Source: Gammaproteobacteria bacterium
Lineage (GTDB): Bacteria; Pseudomonadota; Gammaproteobacteria; SZUA-229
Assembly: GCA_011051475.1 (NCBI GenBank)
Contig: DRLE01000095.1
Coordinates: forward strand, 1 to 11,622
Reading direction: 5' to 3'
Length of the DNA stretch: 11,622 bases
Shown: positions 1 through 7,849 of the stretch, in pieces
Layout: each line of letters begins with the position of its first letter
Position numbering within the stretch: position 1 is the stretch's first letter
Translations under genes and position numbers: made by a program
Notes under the pieces: generated by a model
The model's database searches: none
What the model was told of the DNA's origin: nothing
The model's input: the letters and a program-made list of their open reading frames with translations, nothing else

Positions 1-1245
1 GGCGAACCACAACAGCTTGGCGATACGCTCCTTGTTGGCCGCATCCTCGATCGGACCTTCTTTCAGCACCTGGCCGAAGGCTTTCCAGAAGGTCGCGTAT
101 TTTTCCGGCTCGTTTTTCTGCATGTTTTCCAGCAGACCGAGGATCTTCTTCACGGAAGCGCCGCGAATGCGGTCGATGACCTTGTTCTGCTGCAGGATTT
201 CACGTGACACGTTCAGCGGCAGGTCGTCCGAATCAACAATACCGCGAACAAAGCGCAGGTAATTCGGCATCAGGTGCTCGGCATCGTCCATAATGAAAAT
301 GCGTTTCACGTAGAGCTTTACACCGCGCTTGTGGTCCCGGTCGAACAGATCGAACGGCGGATTGGTCGGAATAAAGAACAACGAAGTGTAGCTCTGGTTG
401 CCTTCCACGCGCGAATGCACCCAGGCCAGCGGATCGGCAAAATCGATGCTGACATGCTTGTAGAACTCCTTGTATTCCTCGTCGGTAATCTCGCTCTTGT
501 CACGCGTCCACAGCGCCGAGGCCGTATTGATACGCTCCAGCTTGATGACAGGATTACCGTCCTCGTCCTTGACCACCTCACCCTTATCATCACGCTCCTC
601 CTCGGGCATCATGATCGGAATGGAAATATGGTCGGAGTACTGCCTGATAATATTTTTCAGGCGGAAAGCATCGGCAAACTCTTCCTCACCGTCTTTCAGG
701 TGCAGGATAACGCGGGTGCCTCGCTCGGGCTTTTCGATGGTTTCCAGGGAAAAACTGCCCTCGCCGTCGGACTCCCAGCGCACACCGTGTTCAGCGCTGT
801 CGCCGGCGCGGCGGGTTTCCAGCACCACTTTGTCGGCAACGATAAAGCTGGAATAGAAACCGACGCCGAACTGGCCGATCATCTGGGCGTCCTGGGCCTG
901 ATCACCGGTCAGCGCCTCGAGAAACTTCTTCGTGCCGGAACTGGCAATGGTGCCGATATTGTCGATAACTTCCTGACGGTTCATGCCGATGCCGTTATCA
1001 CTAATGGTGATGGTTTTGGCATCCTTGTCGAACTCAACCAGGATGGACAGATCGGGGTTGTCTTCATACAGGCTGTCATCCTTCAGTGCCTCGAAACGCA
1101 GCTTGTCGCAGGCGTCGGAGGCATTGGAGATCAGCTCTCGCAGAAATATCTCCTTGTTGGAATACAGGGAGTGGGTCATCAGATGCAGGATCTGACGCGC
1201 CTCGGTCTGAAATTCGAGGGTTTCTTTACTCGCTTCAACGCTCAT
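1..1245 (-). CDS. htpG: Molecular chaperone HtpG (Hsp90), N-terminal 415 residues; 3' end outside the window
   Basis: Bacterial Hsp90, a cytosolic dimeric ATP-dependent chaperone that remodels client proteins and is induced by heat. The reading frame is open from the ATG at 1245 to the window edge, giving 415 of the roughly 630 residues usual for the family, so the rest of the middle domain and the C-terminal dimerisation domain lie outside. The GHKL ATPase domain is clear: RELISNASDA (residues 36-45, with E37 and N41 at the catalytic and Mg positions), DNGIGM (83-88), GTIASSGTKKF (98-108) and the lid-proximal QFGVGFYSS (125-133). The middle domain follows, with recognisable RGIVDSDDLPLNVSRE. 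The start is supported by CCGGAG six bases upstream (1252-1257) and a sigma-32-like promoter beyond it. It is transcribed divergently from the gene at 1566. The family call is certain. Confidence 0.98.
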   Translation of the reverse strand, partial: MSVEASKETLEFQTEARQILHLMTHSLYSNKEIFLRELISNASDACDKLRFEALKDDSLYEDNPDLSILVEFDKDAKTITISDNGIGMNRQEVIDNIGTIASSGTKKFLEALTGDQAQDAQMIGQFGVGFYSSFIVADKVVLETRRAGDSAEHGVRWESDGEGSFSLETIEKPERGTRVILHLKDGEEEFADAFRLKNIIRQYSDHISIPIMMPEEERDDKGEVVKDEDGNPVIKLERINTASALWTRDKSEITDEEYKEFYKHVSIDFADPLAWVHSRVEGNQSYTSLFFIPTNPPFDLFDRDHKRGVKLYVKRIFIMDDAEHLMPNYLRFVRGIVDSDDLPLNVSREILQQNKVIDRIRGASVKKILGLLENMQKNEPEKYATFWKAFGQVLKEGPIEDAANKERIAKLLWFA

Positions 1246-1292
1246 TGTTTACTCCGGAAATCGGTTGTAGATGGATAATTTGCATGAGCTGG

Positions 1293-1321
1293 ATATGGGG
1301 GCCAAAGATCGCATAATCAAG
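1293..1321 (-). promoter_or_regulatory. Sigma-32 (RpoH) type heat-shock promoter of htpG
   Basis: On the minus strand CTTGATT (1321-1315) is followed after 14 bases by CCCCATAT (1300-1293). The RpoH consensus is about CTTGAAA, a 13-17 base spacer, then CCCCATNT. The -10 matches fully and the -35 matches in its CTTGA core. Transcription would start near 1286, giving a leader of about 40 bases before the htpG ATG. Seen in the sequence; the sigma-32 assignment rests on the known consensus and on htpG being a classic heat-shock gene. Confidence 0.8.
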
Positions 1322-1565
1322 AGCTGAATCAGGAGAAAATCACAAAAATATCTGGACACAGTTTAAATCGCCCGTTTTTTTCACCAAACACAGGCGACAC
1401 ATGGAAAACAGGGTGTTCATCGGCTACATTTAGAACGGATTGCACCCCTTTTTCTATCTTCAGGATGCAAAGCCGCAATCCGACTAAATCACTAAACATC
1501 GACTCAAAGCTAACGGCTGAACAACAGCTTTACCTCTAACCCGAAGATTTTTTGAGCAGGCGAAT
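1322..1565. other. Upstream region of the plus-strand operon, no gene seen
   Basis: This stretch lies between the htpG promoter and the solute-binding protein gene and must hold the promoter for the plus-strand run. I find no convincing -35/-10 pair, no Pho box and no coding frame. The only clear signal is AGCAGG at 1555-1560, a one-mismatch Shine-Dalgarno sequence five bases before the ATG at 1566. Confidence 0.5.
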
Positions 1566-2501
1566 ATGGCGCGTTCTTTTTCAAACCGACTTATCACCGG
1601 TTTATTTGTACTATTTGTTTTTTACAGCCCGTCAACGCTTGCTGAAGACCGCAGCCCTATCCCTCCCCAGGAATCTGACAGGGAAACCATTACCGGTGCC
1701 GGCGCCCATTTTGCCTGGGTAATATTCGATTCGCTGAAAGATGAAATCGAGGCGAAGACGGGAAAGAATTTACTGCTCTTCGGCAAGAATTCCAGCCTGG
1801 GCATGGGCTGCAATGCCGGTATCAAGCTGGCACAGCAACATACACATAATCACAAAACATTCGGCTTTGTCTGCTGCCCCCTGAGCGAAAAGGAGCTTGC
1901 CGATAAAAAGATAAAAATCTACCCGCTGGCGGAAGAACCCATTCTGATTCTGGTTAACAGCAAAAATCCGGTCGAAAACCTGAGCAGCGAGCAGATTCGT
2001 GCCATTTTTCGCGGTGAAATCACAAACTGGAAGGACGTCGGCGGCTGGGACCGTCCGATAGTCGTGGTAACCCGCCTGCATTGCAAGAAGCGCCCCGGCC
2101 ACTGGAAAACCATACTGCCCGATGCCGGCGACTTCACCAGAGAGCGTCTTGATGTTTCCAGTGCCGATGAAATGGTCCACATGGTCACCCGCTTCGATAC
2201 AGCCATCGGACATACCGGATCAACCTGGACATTCGATAAAAACAGCAAGGTTAAGGCCGTTACGGTAGATGGCATGGAAGCAACCGCCGAAAACCTGAAG
2301 AACGGCCGCTATCCGTTCCATCGTCAGCTGTCAGCGGTTACCAATATGGCCCCTTCGGACGACGTACTCGACACCATCAGGCAGGTTCGTTACAGCAAGT
2401 CCTTTGAGGCCGTAGCCAGGAAATATAATCTGGTACCACTGGTTGCCCCTGATTCAGGCAGGCAGGAACCTGCAGACAGAACCGTTAACAGCAAACAGTA
2501 A
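1566..2501 (+). CDS. Exported PstS-like periplasmic solute-binding protein, ligand unknown
   Basis: A 311-residue secreted binding protein of the PstS-like PBP superfamily. The N-terminus has a basic start, a hydrophobic stretch (residues about 9-22) and a likely signal-peptidase site after TLA (residue 26). The mature part opens with the GAGAHF strand (44-49) and holds the PstS-type hallmark around 125-160: EPILILVNSKNPV, then LSSEQIRAIF and EITNWKDVGG. In true PstS the next loop carries R-x-x-GSGT for phosphate contacts; here it reads TRLHCKKRPGHW (169-180), so phosphate binding is doubtful. Cys82, Cys103, Cys104 and Cys173 plus His92, 94, 96, 172 and 179 suggest disulfides or metal binding. 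No ABC permease or ATPase is adjacent; a DUF2892 gene and a GGDEF-EAL gene follow closely. Role inferred: periplasmic sensing rather than transport. Family confident, ligand unknown. Confidence 0.8.
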   Translation: MARSFSNRLITGLFVLFVFYSPSTLAEDRSPIPPQESDRETITGAGAHFAWVIFDSLKDEIEAKTGKNLLLFGKNSSLGMGCNAGIKLAQQHTHNHKTFGFVCCPLSEKELADKKIKIYPLAEEPILILVNSKNPVENLSSEQIRAIFRGEITNWKDVGGWDRPIVVVTRLHCKKRPGHWKTILPDAGDFTRERLDVSSADEMVHMVTRFDTAIGHTGSTWTFDKNSKVKAVTVDGMEATAENLKNGRYPFHRQLSAVTNMAPSDDVLDTIRQVRYSKSFEAVARKYNLVPLVAPDSGRQEPADRTVNSKQ

Positions 2502-2534
2502 ACCCCGCCCATTAACTCAACTTTCGGTAATACC

Positions 2535-2750
2535 ATGAAAATCAATATTGGCCGTTTTGACCAGATCCTTCGCATAGGCATCAGTGCCGGACTTATTTAC
2601 GTCGGCTTTATCGATCGCAGCATTATCGATGACTCCCTCAGTTCCAATATTATTGGCAGCATCGGCGTCATTAACCTGCTTGTCGCACTGATCCGGTTCT
2701 GCCCCCTCTATGTTATAGCCGGCATCAACACCTGTAACGACAGAAAATAA
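2535..2750 (+). CDS. Small DUF2892-type inner-membrane protein
   Basis: A 71-residue protein with two hydrophobic segments (residues about 10-26 and 38-64) joined by a short polar stretch. The end of the second segment, RFCPLYVIAGINTC, matches the conserved CPLY-x(4)-GI(N)T signature I know from DUF2892 (YgaP-like C-terminal membrane domain) proteins, which usually stand alone or are fused to rhodanese domains. Their function is not settled. The gene starts 33 bases after the binding-protein stop and ends 8 bases before the GGDEF-EAL start, so co-transcription is likely. No good Shine-Dalgarno sequence precedes its ATG, which fits coupling to the gene ahead. Whether it works with the signalling protein or is a passenger cannot be told from the sequence. 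Confidence 0.85.
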   Translation: MKINIGRFDQILRIGISAGLIYVGFIDRSIIDDSLSSNIIGSIGVINLLVALIRFCPLYVIAGINTCNDRK

Positions 2751-2758
2751 TTTCCGGT

Positions 2759-4660
2759 ATGCGCTTACGCACACAGATACTGCTTTCCGTGCTGGGCATT
2801 ACCGTCCTGGCACAGCTGGTTTTCGGCTTTGTCGCCTACCGCCAGATTACCGAAAGCCGCGGTGACCAGCTGACAATTTTTCTGCAGTACCTGAACCGGG
2901 AAATTGCCGAGCGCCTGACCCTGCCCACCAATGACTATGTCGCGGAAATCTATCTTGAAGAACTGCGCAAAAAGTTTTCTACGCCGAAGTCGGTGCTTAT
3001 TATCCAGAAAGACAATCGCATCCTGCATATTGCCGGCAAGCCGCAGGAGGACATCACCGCCATAACCGATGAACTCAGGCAGGCCTACACCGACAAGAGC
3101 AAACATGGCATGATTCACCTCAATGACCATGCCTATTACTGGGCCGTCAGCCAGTTACCGGCAAAGGGCTATCAGCTTGTCATGCTGGAGCCGGCCGCCG
3201 ATGAAGAAAAGAAAATCGCCTCTACCCTGCGCTTTCGCCTGCTCAGCGCCGGCCTGATTATTCTCTGGATAGCCGTCTGGATCAGCCTGCTGCTTACCAC
3301 GAAAATTTCCCGTCAGCTGAATGAAAAAAACGAACAGCTTAAACACATGGCACTGCATGACAGGCTTACCGGGCTGTCAAACCGCACCCTGCTCAGCGAC
3401 CGACTTGAACAGCTGCTGCGCCAGTCACAGCGCAATGAACAGCACTTCGCCCTGCTTCTGATCGACCTTGATCGCTTCAAGGAAATCAATGATACCCTTG
3501 GGCACCAGTTTGGTGACAAGCTGCTGAAGCAGGTCAGCCAGCGTTTGTTGAAATCCATTCGCGAGGAAGATTCCGTGGCACGCCTTGGTGGTGACGAGTT
3601 TGCCATATTACTGCCGCAGACCGGGCGCGCAGGCGCTGAGCTGATCGCCCGGCGCATTATCCATACCATGGAAGAGCCGTTTATTATCGATGATGTTTCC
3701 ACCGAAAGCCGCGCCAGTATCGGCATCGCGCTTTACCCCGAGCACGGCAACAACAGTGACAGCCTGATGCAGTATGCCGACGTTGCCATGTACCAGGCAA
3801 AACGCTCCCAGACCGGTTATGCCATTTATGACCCGCAACTGAACACCCACAGCGTTCGCCGTCTGCGGTTGATGAACGACCTGCGCGAAGCCATTGAACA
3901 GAACCGTATAAGCATTTATTACCAGCCGGTATTACGCGCCAGCAACAGGCAGGTCTATTGCGTCGAAGCACTGGCACGCTGGTTACATCCGGAACTGGGC
4001 GAGATCACGCCCGATGAATTTATCCCCATGGCAGAGCAGATGGGTATTATCAGGCGCCTGAGCATGCAGGTACTGAAACAGGCCATAAGTGACAGCGTAC
4101 GCTGGAAAAAACAGGGCTACCAGCTGAGTATCAGCATCAATATATCGACCTTCTGCCTGCAGGACATTTCACTGGTTGAAAAAATAAAGAACATTCTGCA
4201 ACACTATAACTTTGATGCCTCCATGCTGCAGCTGGAAATCACCGAAAGCGCATTGATGAATGATTTAAGCCGTGCAGGCAAGATGCTGGACCAGCTCAGG
4301 CGAACCGGGTTGCAACTGGCAATCGATGACTTCGGCACCGGTTTCTCATCGCTGAGTTACCTGAAAAAACTGCCGGTTGATGCGGTTAAGATAGACAAGT
4401 CCTTTATACTCGACATGTGCAGCAACAACAGTGACAATGCCATAGTCAAAAGCATTATCGAGCTGGGACACAATCTGCAGTACCGGGTTATTGCAGAGGG
4501 CATTGAAGACGAGCGTACGCTGGAACAACTGTTGCAGATGCGCATCGACGCCATGCAGGGCTTTTACTTCAGCAAGGCACTACCGGCCGATGAGCTGCTT
4601 GAATGGCTGCTCAACAATCATGAGCAGAATGACTTCAACCTGCAGGCAAAGCTGCTATAG
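2759..4660 (+). CDS. Membrane-bound GGDEF-EAL bifunctional c-di-GMP cyclase/phosphodiesterase
   Basis: A 633-residue two-domain c-di-GMP enzyme. TM1 is at about residues 7-27 and TM2 at about 161-182, enclosing a periplasmic sensor region of about 130 residues with no family I can name. The cytoplasmic GGDEF domain (about 195-355) has the DLDRFKEINDTLGH motif (236-249), an intact GGDEF site (277-281) and an RxxD inhibitory site at 268-271, exactly five residues ahead of it. The EAL domain (about 375-620) keeps every metal and catalytic position: E403 of EALAR, N461, E493, D523-D524 in DDFGTGFSS, K544, E580 and Q600. Both activities should therefore be possible, with product feedback at the I-site. 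It begins 8 bases after the DUF2892 gene and is last in the run. The ligand or partner for the sensor region may be the binding protein encoded at 1566. Confidence 0.95.
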   Translation: MRLRTQILLSVLGITVLAQLVFGFVAYRQITESRGDQLTIFLQYLNREIAERLTLPTNDYVAEIYLEELRKKFSTPKSVLIIQKDNRILHIAGKPQEDITAITDELRQAYTDKSKHGMIHLNDHAYYWAVSQLPAKGYQLVMLEPAADEEKKIASTLRFRLLSAGLIILWIAVWISLLLTTKISRQLNEKNEQLKHMALHDRLTGLSNRTLLSDRLEQLLRQSQRNEQHFALLLIDLDRFKEINDTLGHQFGDKLLKQVSQRLLKSIREEDSVARLGGDEFAILLPQTGRAGAELIARRIIHTMEEPFIIDDVSTESRASIGIALYPEHGNNSDSLMQYADVAMYQAKRSQTGYAIYDPQLNTHSVRRLRLMNDLREAIEQNRISIYYQPVLRASNRQVYCVEALARWLHPELGEITPDEFIPMAEQMGIIRRLSMQVLKQAISDSVRWKKQGYQLSISINISTFCLQDISLVEKIKNILQHYNFDASMLQLEITESALMNDLSRAGKMLDQLRRTGLQLAIDDFGTGFSSLSYLKKLPVDAVKIDKSFILDMCSNNSDNAIVKSIIELGHNLQYRVIAEGIEDERTLEQLLQMRIDAMQGFYFSKALPADELLEWLLNNHEQNDFNLQAKLL

Positions 4661-4694
4661 AAACGGTATCCGGAAACGGCGGCTGGCACCACGC

Positions 4695-5183
4695 TTAAAA
4701 AATCCGGCCTTCATTGGCAAGTAACCGGCGTTTGATTTCCAGCAGACGTCCCGAGCGCGCCCCGTCATAACCGCCGATACCATCGGCAGCAACCACCCGG
4801 TGACAGGGAATCACCAGTGGCAAGGGATTATTCCGGCAGGCATTACCCACCGCTCGCGCCGAGGTACCCAGTTGCCCGGCAATATCGCCATAGGTGCGCA
4901 CCTCACCATAGGGAATACGCAGCAGCTCTTTCAGAACCTTTTTCTGAAACGCAGTGCCCTCAAGCCGCCAGGCAATATCTACCGATTGTCTCTCGGCCGC
5001 AATAAAACGCTCTATACCAGCCTGCGCTCCGAGCGCAATCTCGCTGCCCGCAGCAACAACTTTGTGTCCCTGCAGATAGGCAATCCTTGTCAGCACATCC
5101 CCGGAAAACCACAGCCCGATCAAACCCAGCTGTGAAGCAAAAACCGTATCCGGCTCAGGCAGGCCGCTCGATCCGCTATTCAC
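4695..5183 (-). CDS. ogt: Methylated-DNA--protein-cysteine S-methyltransferase (Ogt/AGT)
   Basis: Suicide DNA-repair enzyme that moves the alkyl group from O6-alkylguanine to its own cysteine. The 162 residues hold a short N-terminal domain and the conserved C-terminal half: TAFQKKVLKELLRIPYGEV (77-95), TYGDIA, the helix with the arginine finger SARAVGNA (R110), and the active-site PCHRV (126-130, nucleophile C127), followed by the GIGGYDG loop (135-141). Length fits Ogt-type proteins without the Ada regulatory domain. The start is GTG at 5183-5181, overlapping the TGA stop of the upstream TPR-like gene by four bases (GTGA), which suggests translational coupling. No other start is evident nearby. 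It converges with the GGDEF-EAL gene, 34 bases away, with no clear terminator between them. Confidence 0.95.
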   Translation of the reverse strand: MNSGSSGLPEPDTVFASQLGLIGLWFSGDVLTRIAYLQGHKVVAAGSEIALGAQAGIERFIAAERQSVDIAWRLEGTAFQKKVLKELLRIPYGEVRTYGDIAGQLGTSARAVGNACRNNPLPLVIPCHRVVAADGIGGYDGARSGRLLEIKRRLLANEGRIF

Positions 5184-7255
5184 TGTTCGTTAGTCACTGT
5201 TTTCAAAAGCTGTATCTTCTGCAACATCTGCCCGATCAGTACCTTGCGAGACTCACTGGTGGTTACCTTGAGCAGCTCCTGCAGGACACGCTCCGCATCG
5301 ACGTAAATACCGGCCTGCATCAGCGCCTGCGCGGCCTTGAACCTTGCTGACTGTGCCCACAGGTCATATTCCTCACCGGGCAGTGCATTGGCCGATTTCA
5401 GATAATACATGGCGGCATAATCATGCTGTTTCAGGGCGGTGTAGGATTCCGCTTTCCAGAAATACAGCTCGCGTCGAAGTTTTGCATCCAGTCCCTGCAT
5501 GGAAATCAGGTCGAACAGGCGCAGTGCGCGCTGGTGCTGCTGCACCGTCTGGAAATCAAATACTACCTGGATAAAACGGTCCAGCTCGTCCAGATTGATG
5601 GTTTTTTTCTCGGCAAAGGTCTTGCGAATAAGTTTTTCACTCTGTGCATATTCGCCCTGCAGAATCAGCAGCCTGGCCTTGCGCATACGCCAGTCGAACA
5701 GGGTTTTCCCCTCGGGCGGCTCTTCCAGACTATGCATGACCCTGACGGCTGCCTCATAGTCTGCTCTTGAAATCGCATAGTCCACCAGTTTGTAGCGCAG
5801 CTCTTCGGGCAGTACCCGGATGTCATCAATCTTGCTGCTGTGCAGATATAACTTGTGAATAAGCTCCAGCCCGTTTCTGCGCTGCAGCAGAAGCCCCGCA
5901 ATAATGCCGTGCAGCTCGGCAAGCAGCTTCCTGTCGTTTACGTGCAGGGCCAGCGCCGCATTCAGCGCCAGCGCCTGCTCGGGCGAGGACTTCAGCAGTT
6001 TTTTATTCAGCCTGCGCCACTGCTCTTCTGAACCGAATAACAGGGTATATTCATTGGCCACCGATTTGCCCAGCCGGTTATACAGCGCCCATAACATATC
6101 GGCATTGACGCGATAAGTATCGCCCAGCGGGTCGAAATCAAGACGCAGGGAAAGCAGATCTTCAAGGTTGCTGATCTGCGCCGGCAGATCATGGCGAACC
6201 ACAGCCGCCTGCCAGGCCACATAGGCATACACCCAGCGGGCACCGCGTGATAGCAGCTGACCATCGAGTTTTTCCCGCATTCGCCTGTAAATGGCCTCGG
6301 CCTCGTCCGGGTGCGCCTGCAGGCGTGCCAGCCACATCAGTGCCTGGGCGTCATCGGCCTCAACATTCTCCAGCAGCGAAACCGCCATTTCCGGCCTTCC
6401 CGTACGCATAAAGACCTGGGCCTGCAGCAGCAGCCAGTCGATATTGCCATCGCTGCCGGGATAGTCCTGGCTGTACTTGAGCAGGGCGCGGCGGGCGTCA
6501 TCATCATAGTGTTTCTGCAGATAGGCGCGAATCAGCAATTGCCGCCACAGGGGCAGCAAGCGTGGCGAGCGTTTTGAGTTTGCGCTTTGCCAGATCAGTT
6601 GCTGCAGCTGGATCAGTGCCCGGTCGGTCTGCTTGAGCTGCAGCCTGGCCATGGCCTGCTGGGTTTCAAACCAGAGCCGGATTTTCGGCGTGATCTGCCT
6701 GCCCGGCTGTGCGGTATTAAACAGCCAGGTCGTACGTTCGATAATCGCCTGCCACTGCTCCAGCGCCGACATCAGCATAATGCGCTTGTATTCAAAGGCA
6801 TACCAGTCGGGGCTGAACTGCGGGCGTTTCTTCTGTTCAGTTTCCAGCAGGCTGAGGGCCAGCGACGGCATATCGCTTTCCAGCAGCTCATTCATCTGCG
6901 CCAGTGACTGGAAGGTCAGGGACTGCCGGCGTTTCTTTATCGCGTCGGCCTGCGGCTTGCTGGCCGTGTCTTTATCCGAGGCGGTTGTTTTCTGCTTCGC
7001 TGGTGCAGCTTCCTGTCCTGTCTTGCCTGAACCGGTGGAAACCACTTTCGATGACGGCGGTACCACAGCAACAGGCTTCGCTGCAGTCGTACTCGCAGCT
7101 TCAGCCTTTGCCTGCCTGTGTGATGGCTCCGTGGCGGACGGCTCTGCCACATTACCGGCAAATGCCGGGCGGCAGTATAACTGGCTGAACATCAGGCCGC
7201 TTGCAAGGGCGCCCACAAGACCGAGAAACCGCAGGCTGGAAAAGGAAAGGGACAT
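5180..7255 (-). CDS. Exported TPR-like helical-repeat protein, function unknown
   Basis: A 691-residue protein I cannot name. The chosen ATG at 7255 opens a good signal peptide: SLSFSSLRF, hydrophobic core to about residue 27, likely cleavage after AFA (residue 33). An ATG 60 bases further upstream would add 20 residues ahead of that signal and is less likely; a possible extended -10 at 7285-7293 also lies inside that extension. Residues about 34-110 form an Ala/Thr/Lys/Pro-rich low-complexity linker, ending in a basic KKRRQ stretch. The rest is almost wholly helical, with alternating Ala-, Leu- and Tyr-rich helix pairs such as YAMYYLKSANALPGEEYDLWAQ-like units near the C-terminus, typical of TPR or Sel1-like solenoids that act as protein scaffolds. 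It probably sits in the periplasm. Its stop overlaps the ogt start by four bases. No catalytic motif is visible. Confidence 0.75.
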   Translation of the reverse strand: MSLSFSSLRFLGLVGALASGLMFSQLYCRPAFAGNVAEPSATEPSHRQAKAEAASTTAAKPVAVVPPSSKVVSTGSGKTGQEAAPAKQKTTASDKDTASKPQADAIKKRRQSLTFQSLAQMNELLESDMPSLALSLLETEQKKRPQFSPDWYAFEYKRIMLMSALEQWQAIIERTTWLFNTAQPGRQITPKIRLWFETQQAMARLQLKQTDRALIQLQQLIWQSANSKRSPRLLPLWRQLLIRAYLQKHYDDDARRALLKYSQDYPGSDGNIDWLLLQAQVFMRTGRPEMAVSLLENVEADDAQALMWLARLQAHPDEAEAIYRRMREKLDGQLLSRGARWVYAYVAWQAAVVRHDLPAQISNLEDLLSLRLDFDPLGDTYRVNADMLWALYNRLGKSVANEYTLLFGSEEQWRRLNKKLLKSSPEQALALNAALALHVNDRKLLAELHGIIAGLLLQRRNGLELIHKLYLHSSKIDDIRVLPEELRYKLVDYAISRADYEAAVRVMHSLEEPPEGKTLFDWRMRKARLLILQGEYAQSEKLIRKTFAEKKTINLDELDRFIQVVFDFQTVQQHQRALRLFDLISMQGLDAKLRRELYFWKAESYTALKQHDYAAMYYLKSANALPGEEYDLWAQSARFKAAQALMQAGIYVDAERVLQELLKVTTSESRKVLIGQMLQKIQLLKTVTNEQ

Positions 7256-7284
7256 GGTATTACCCGAAAGTAGTCTTTGTGCTG

Positions 7285-7293
7285 ATTGTAGCA
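7285..7293 (-). promoter_or_regulatory. Candidate extended -10 promoter of the TPR-like gene and ogt
   Basis: On the minus strand TGCTACAAT fits the TGn-TATAAT extended -10 pattern with one mismatch. It lies about 30 bases ahead of the ATG at 7255 and after the rplS terminator, where a new promoter is needed. No good -35 is seen. Transcription would start near 7278, which favours the start at 7255 over one at 7315. Confidence 0.4.
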
Positions 7294-7353
7294 ACACTGC
7301 CGTTGGAGTACACATCAGGTCTGCACTATTTTACTGGCATTTTATTGAACACA

Positions 7354-7388
7354 AAAAAAGAGCGGTGTCAGAAACACCGCTCTTTTTT
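7354..7388 (-). terminator. Strong intrinsic terminator after rplS (symmetrical)
   Basis: A 15-bp uninterrupted stem, with GC-rich core GAGCGGTGT paired to ACACCGCTC and A/T-tract flanks, closes a 5-base loop (7369-7373). Read on the minus strand it sits about 18 bases after the rplS stop and ends in a run of seven T. The stem's A and T flanks make it work in either direction in principle. It separates the ribosomal operon from the TPR-like gene. Confidence 0.93.
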
Positions 7389-7406
7389 GCAGAAAACCGC
7401 CGACTG

Positions 7407-7769
7407 TTATTTCTTGTCGGACAGCTTCAGTTTTTCCGGAATACGGGCAGCCTTGCCGGTTCTGCCACGCAGGTAGTACAGCTTGGCGCGGCGAACCTTG
7501 CCGCTGCGTTTCACCTTGATATCGGCAATGGCGTGGCTGTAAGTCTGGAAAACACGCTCGACACCTTCGCCGTGGGACATCTTGCGTACGGTAAAGGCGG
7601 AATTCAAACCGCGGTTACGCTTGGCGATAACAACGCCTTCGAAAGCCTGCAGACGCTCACGATCGCCTTCCTTTACACGTACCTGAACCACAACAGTGTC
7701 GCCGGGGTAAAACGCCGGGATCTCTCGTGTCATCTGTTCAGCTTCAAGCTGTTGAATAATGTTGCTCAT
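7407..7769 (-). CDS. rplS: 50S ribosomal protein L19
   Basis: Large-subunit protein located at the 30S-50S interface. The 120 residues from the ATG at 7769 (MSNIIQQLEAEQM) fit the family length of about 115-120; six in-frame residues further upstream are not part of it. Family landmarks are PAFYPGDTVVVQVRV, FEGVVIAKRNRGLNSAFTVRK, the GEGVERVFQTYSP-like strand (here YSHAIADI) and VRRAKLYYLRGRTGKAARI. GGAG at 7777-7780 stands seven bases before the ATG and supports this start. It is the last gene of rpsP-rimM-trmD-rplS, 80 bases after trmD, and is followed directly by an intrinsic terminator. Confidence 0.98.
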   Translation of the reverse strand: MSNIIQQLEAEQMTREIPAFYPGDTVVVQVRVKEGDRERLQAFEGVVIAKRNRGLNSAFTVRKMSHGEGVERVFQTYSHAIADIKVKRSGKVRRAKLYYLRGRTGKAARIPEKLKLSDKK

Positions 7770-7849
7770 ATCTTTACTCCGCCTCAAGCGATTTAACTTG
7801 GTTACCTGACCCTGGTGTTATGCCCCGGATCATTATTCGATTTAATTCT

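Noticed and set aside
274..1278. 334-codon open frame on the plus strand
   Set aside because: It lies antisense to htpG, whose conserved motifs occupy the opposite strand; the translation has no recognisable domain and reflects codon bias of the real gene.
1322..1565. Pho box ahead of the PstS-like gene
   Set aside because: No pair of CTGTCAT-type repeats with proper spacing was found.
4661..4694. Bidirectional terminator between the GGDEF-EAL gene and ogt
   Set aside because: Only very short stems such as CGG/CCG can be drawn and no T-run follows.
6633..7796. 387-codon open frame on the plus strand
   Set aside because: It runs antisense through the TPR-like gene, the terminator at 7354-7388 and rplS, so it cannot be a real gene; it has no family features.
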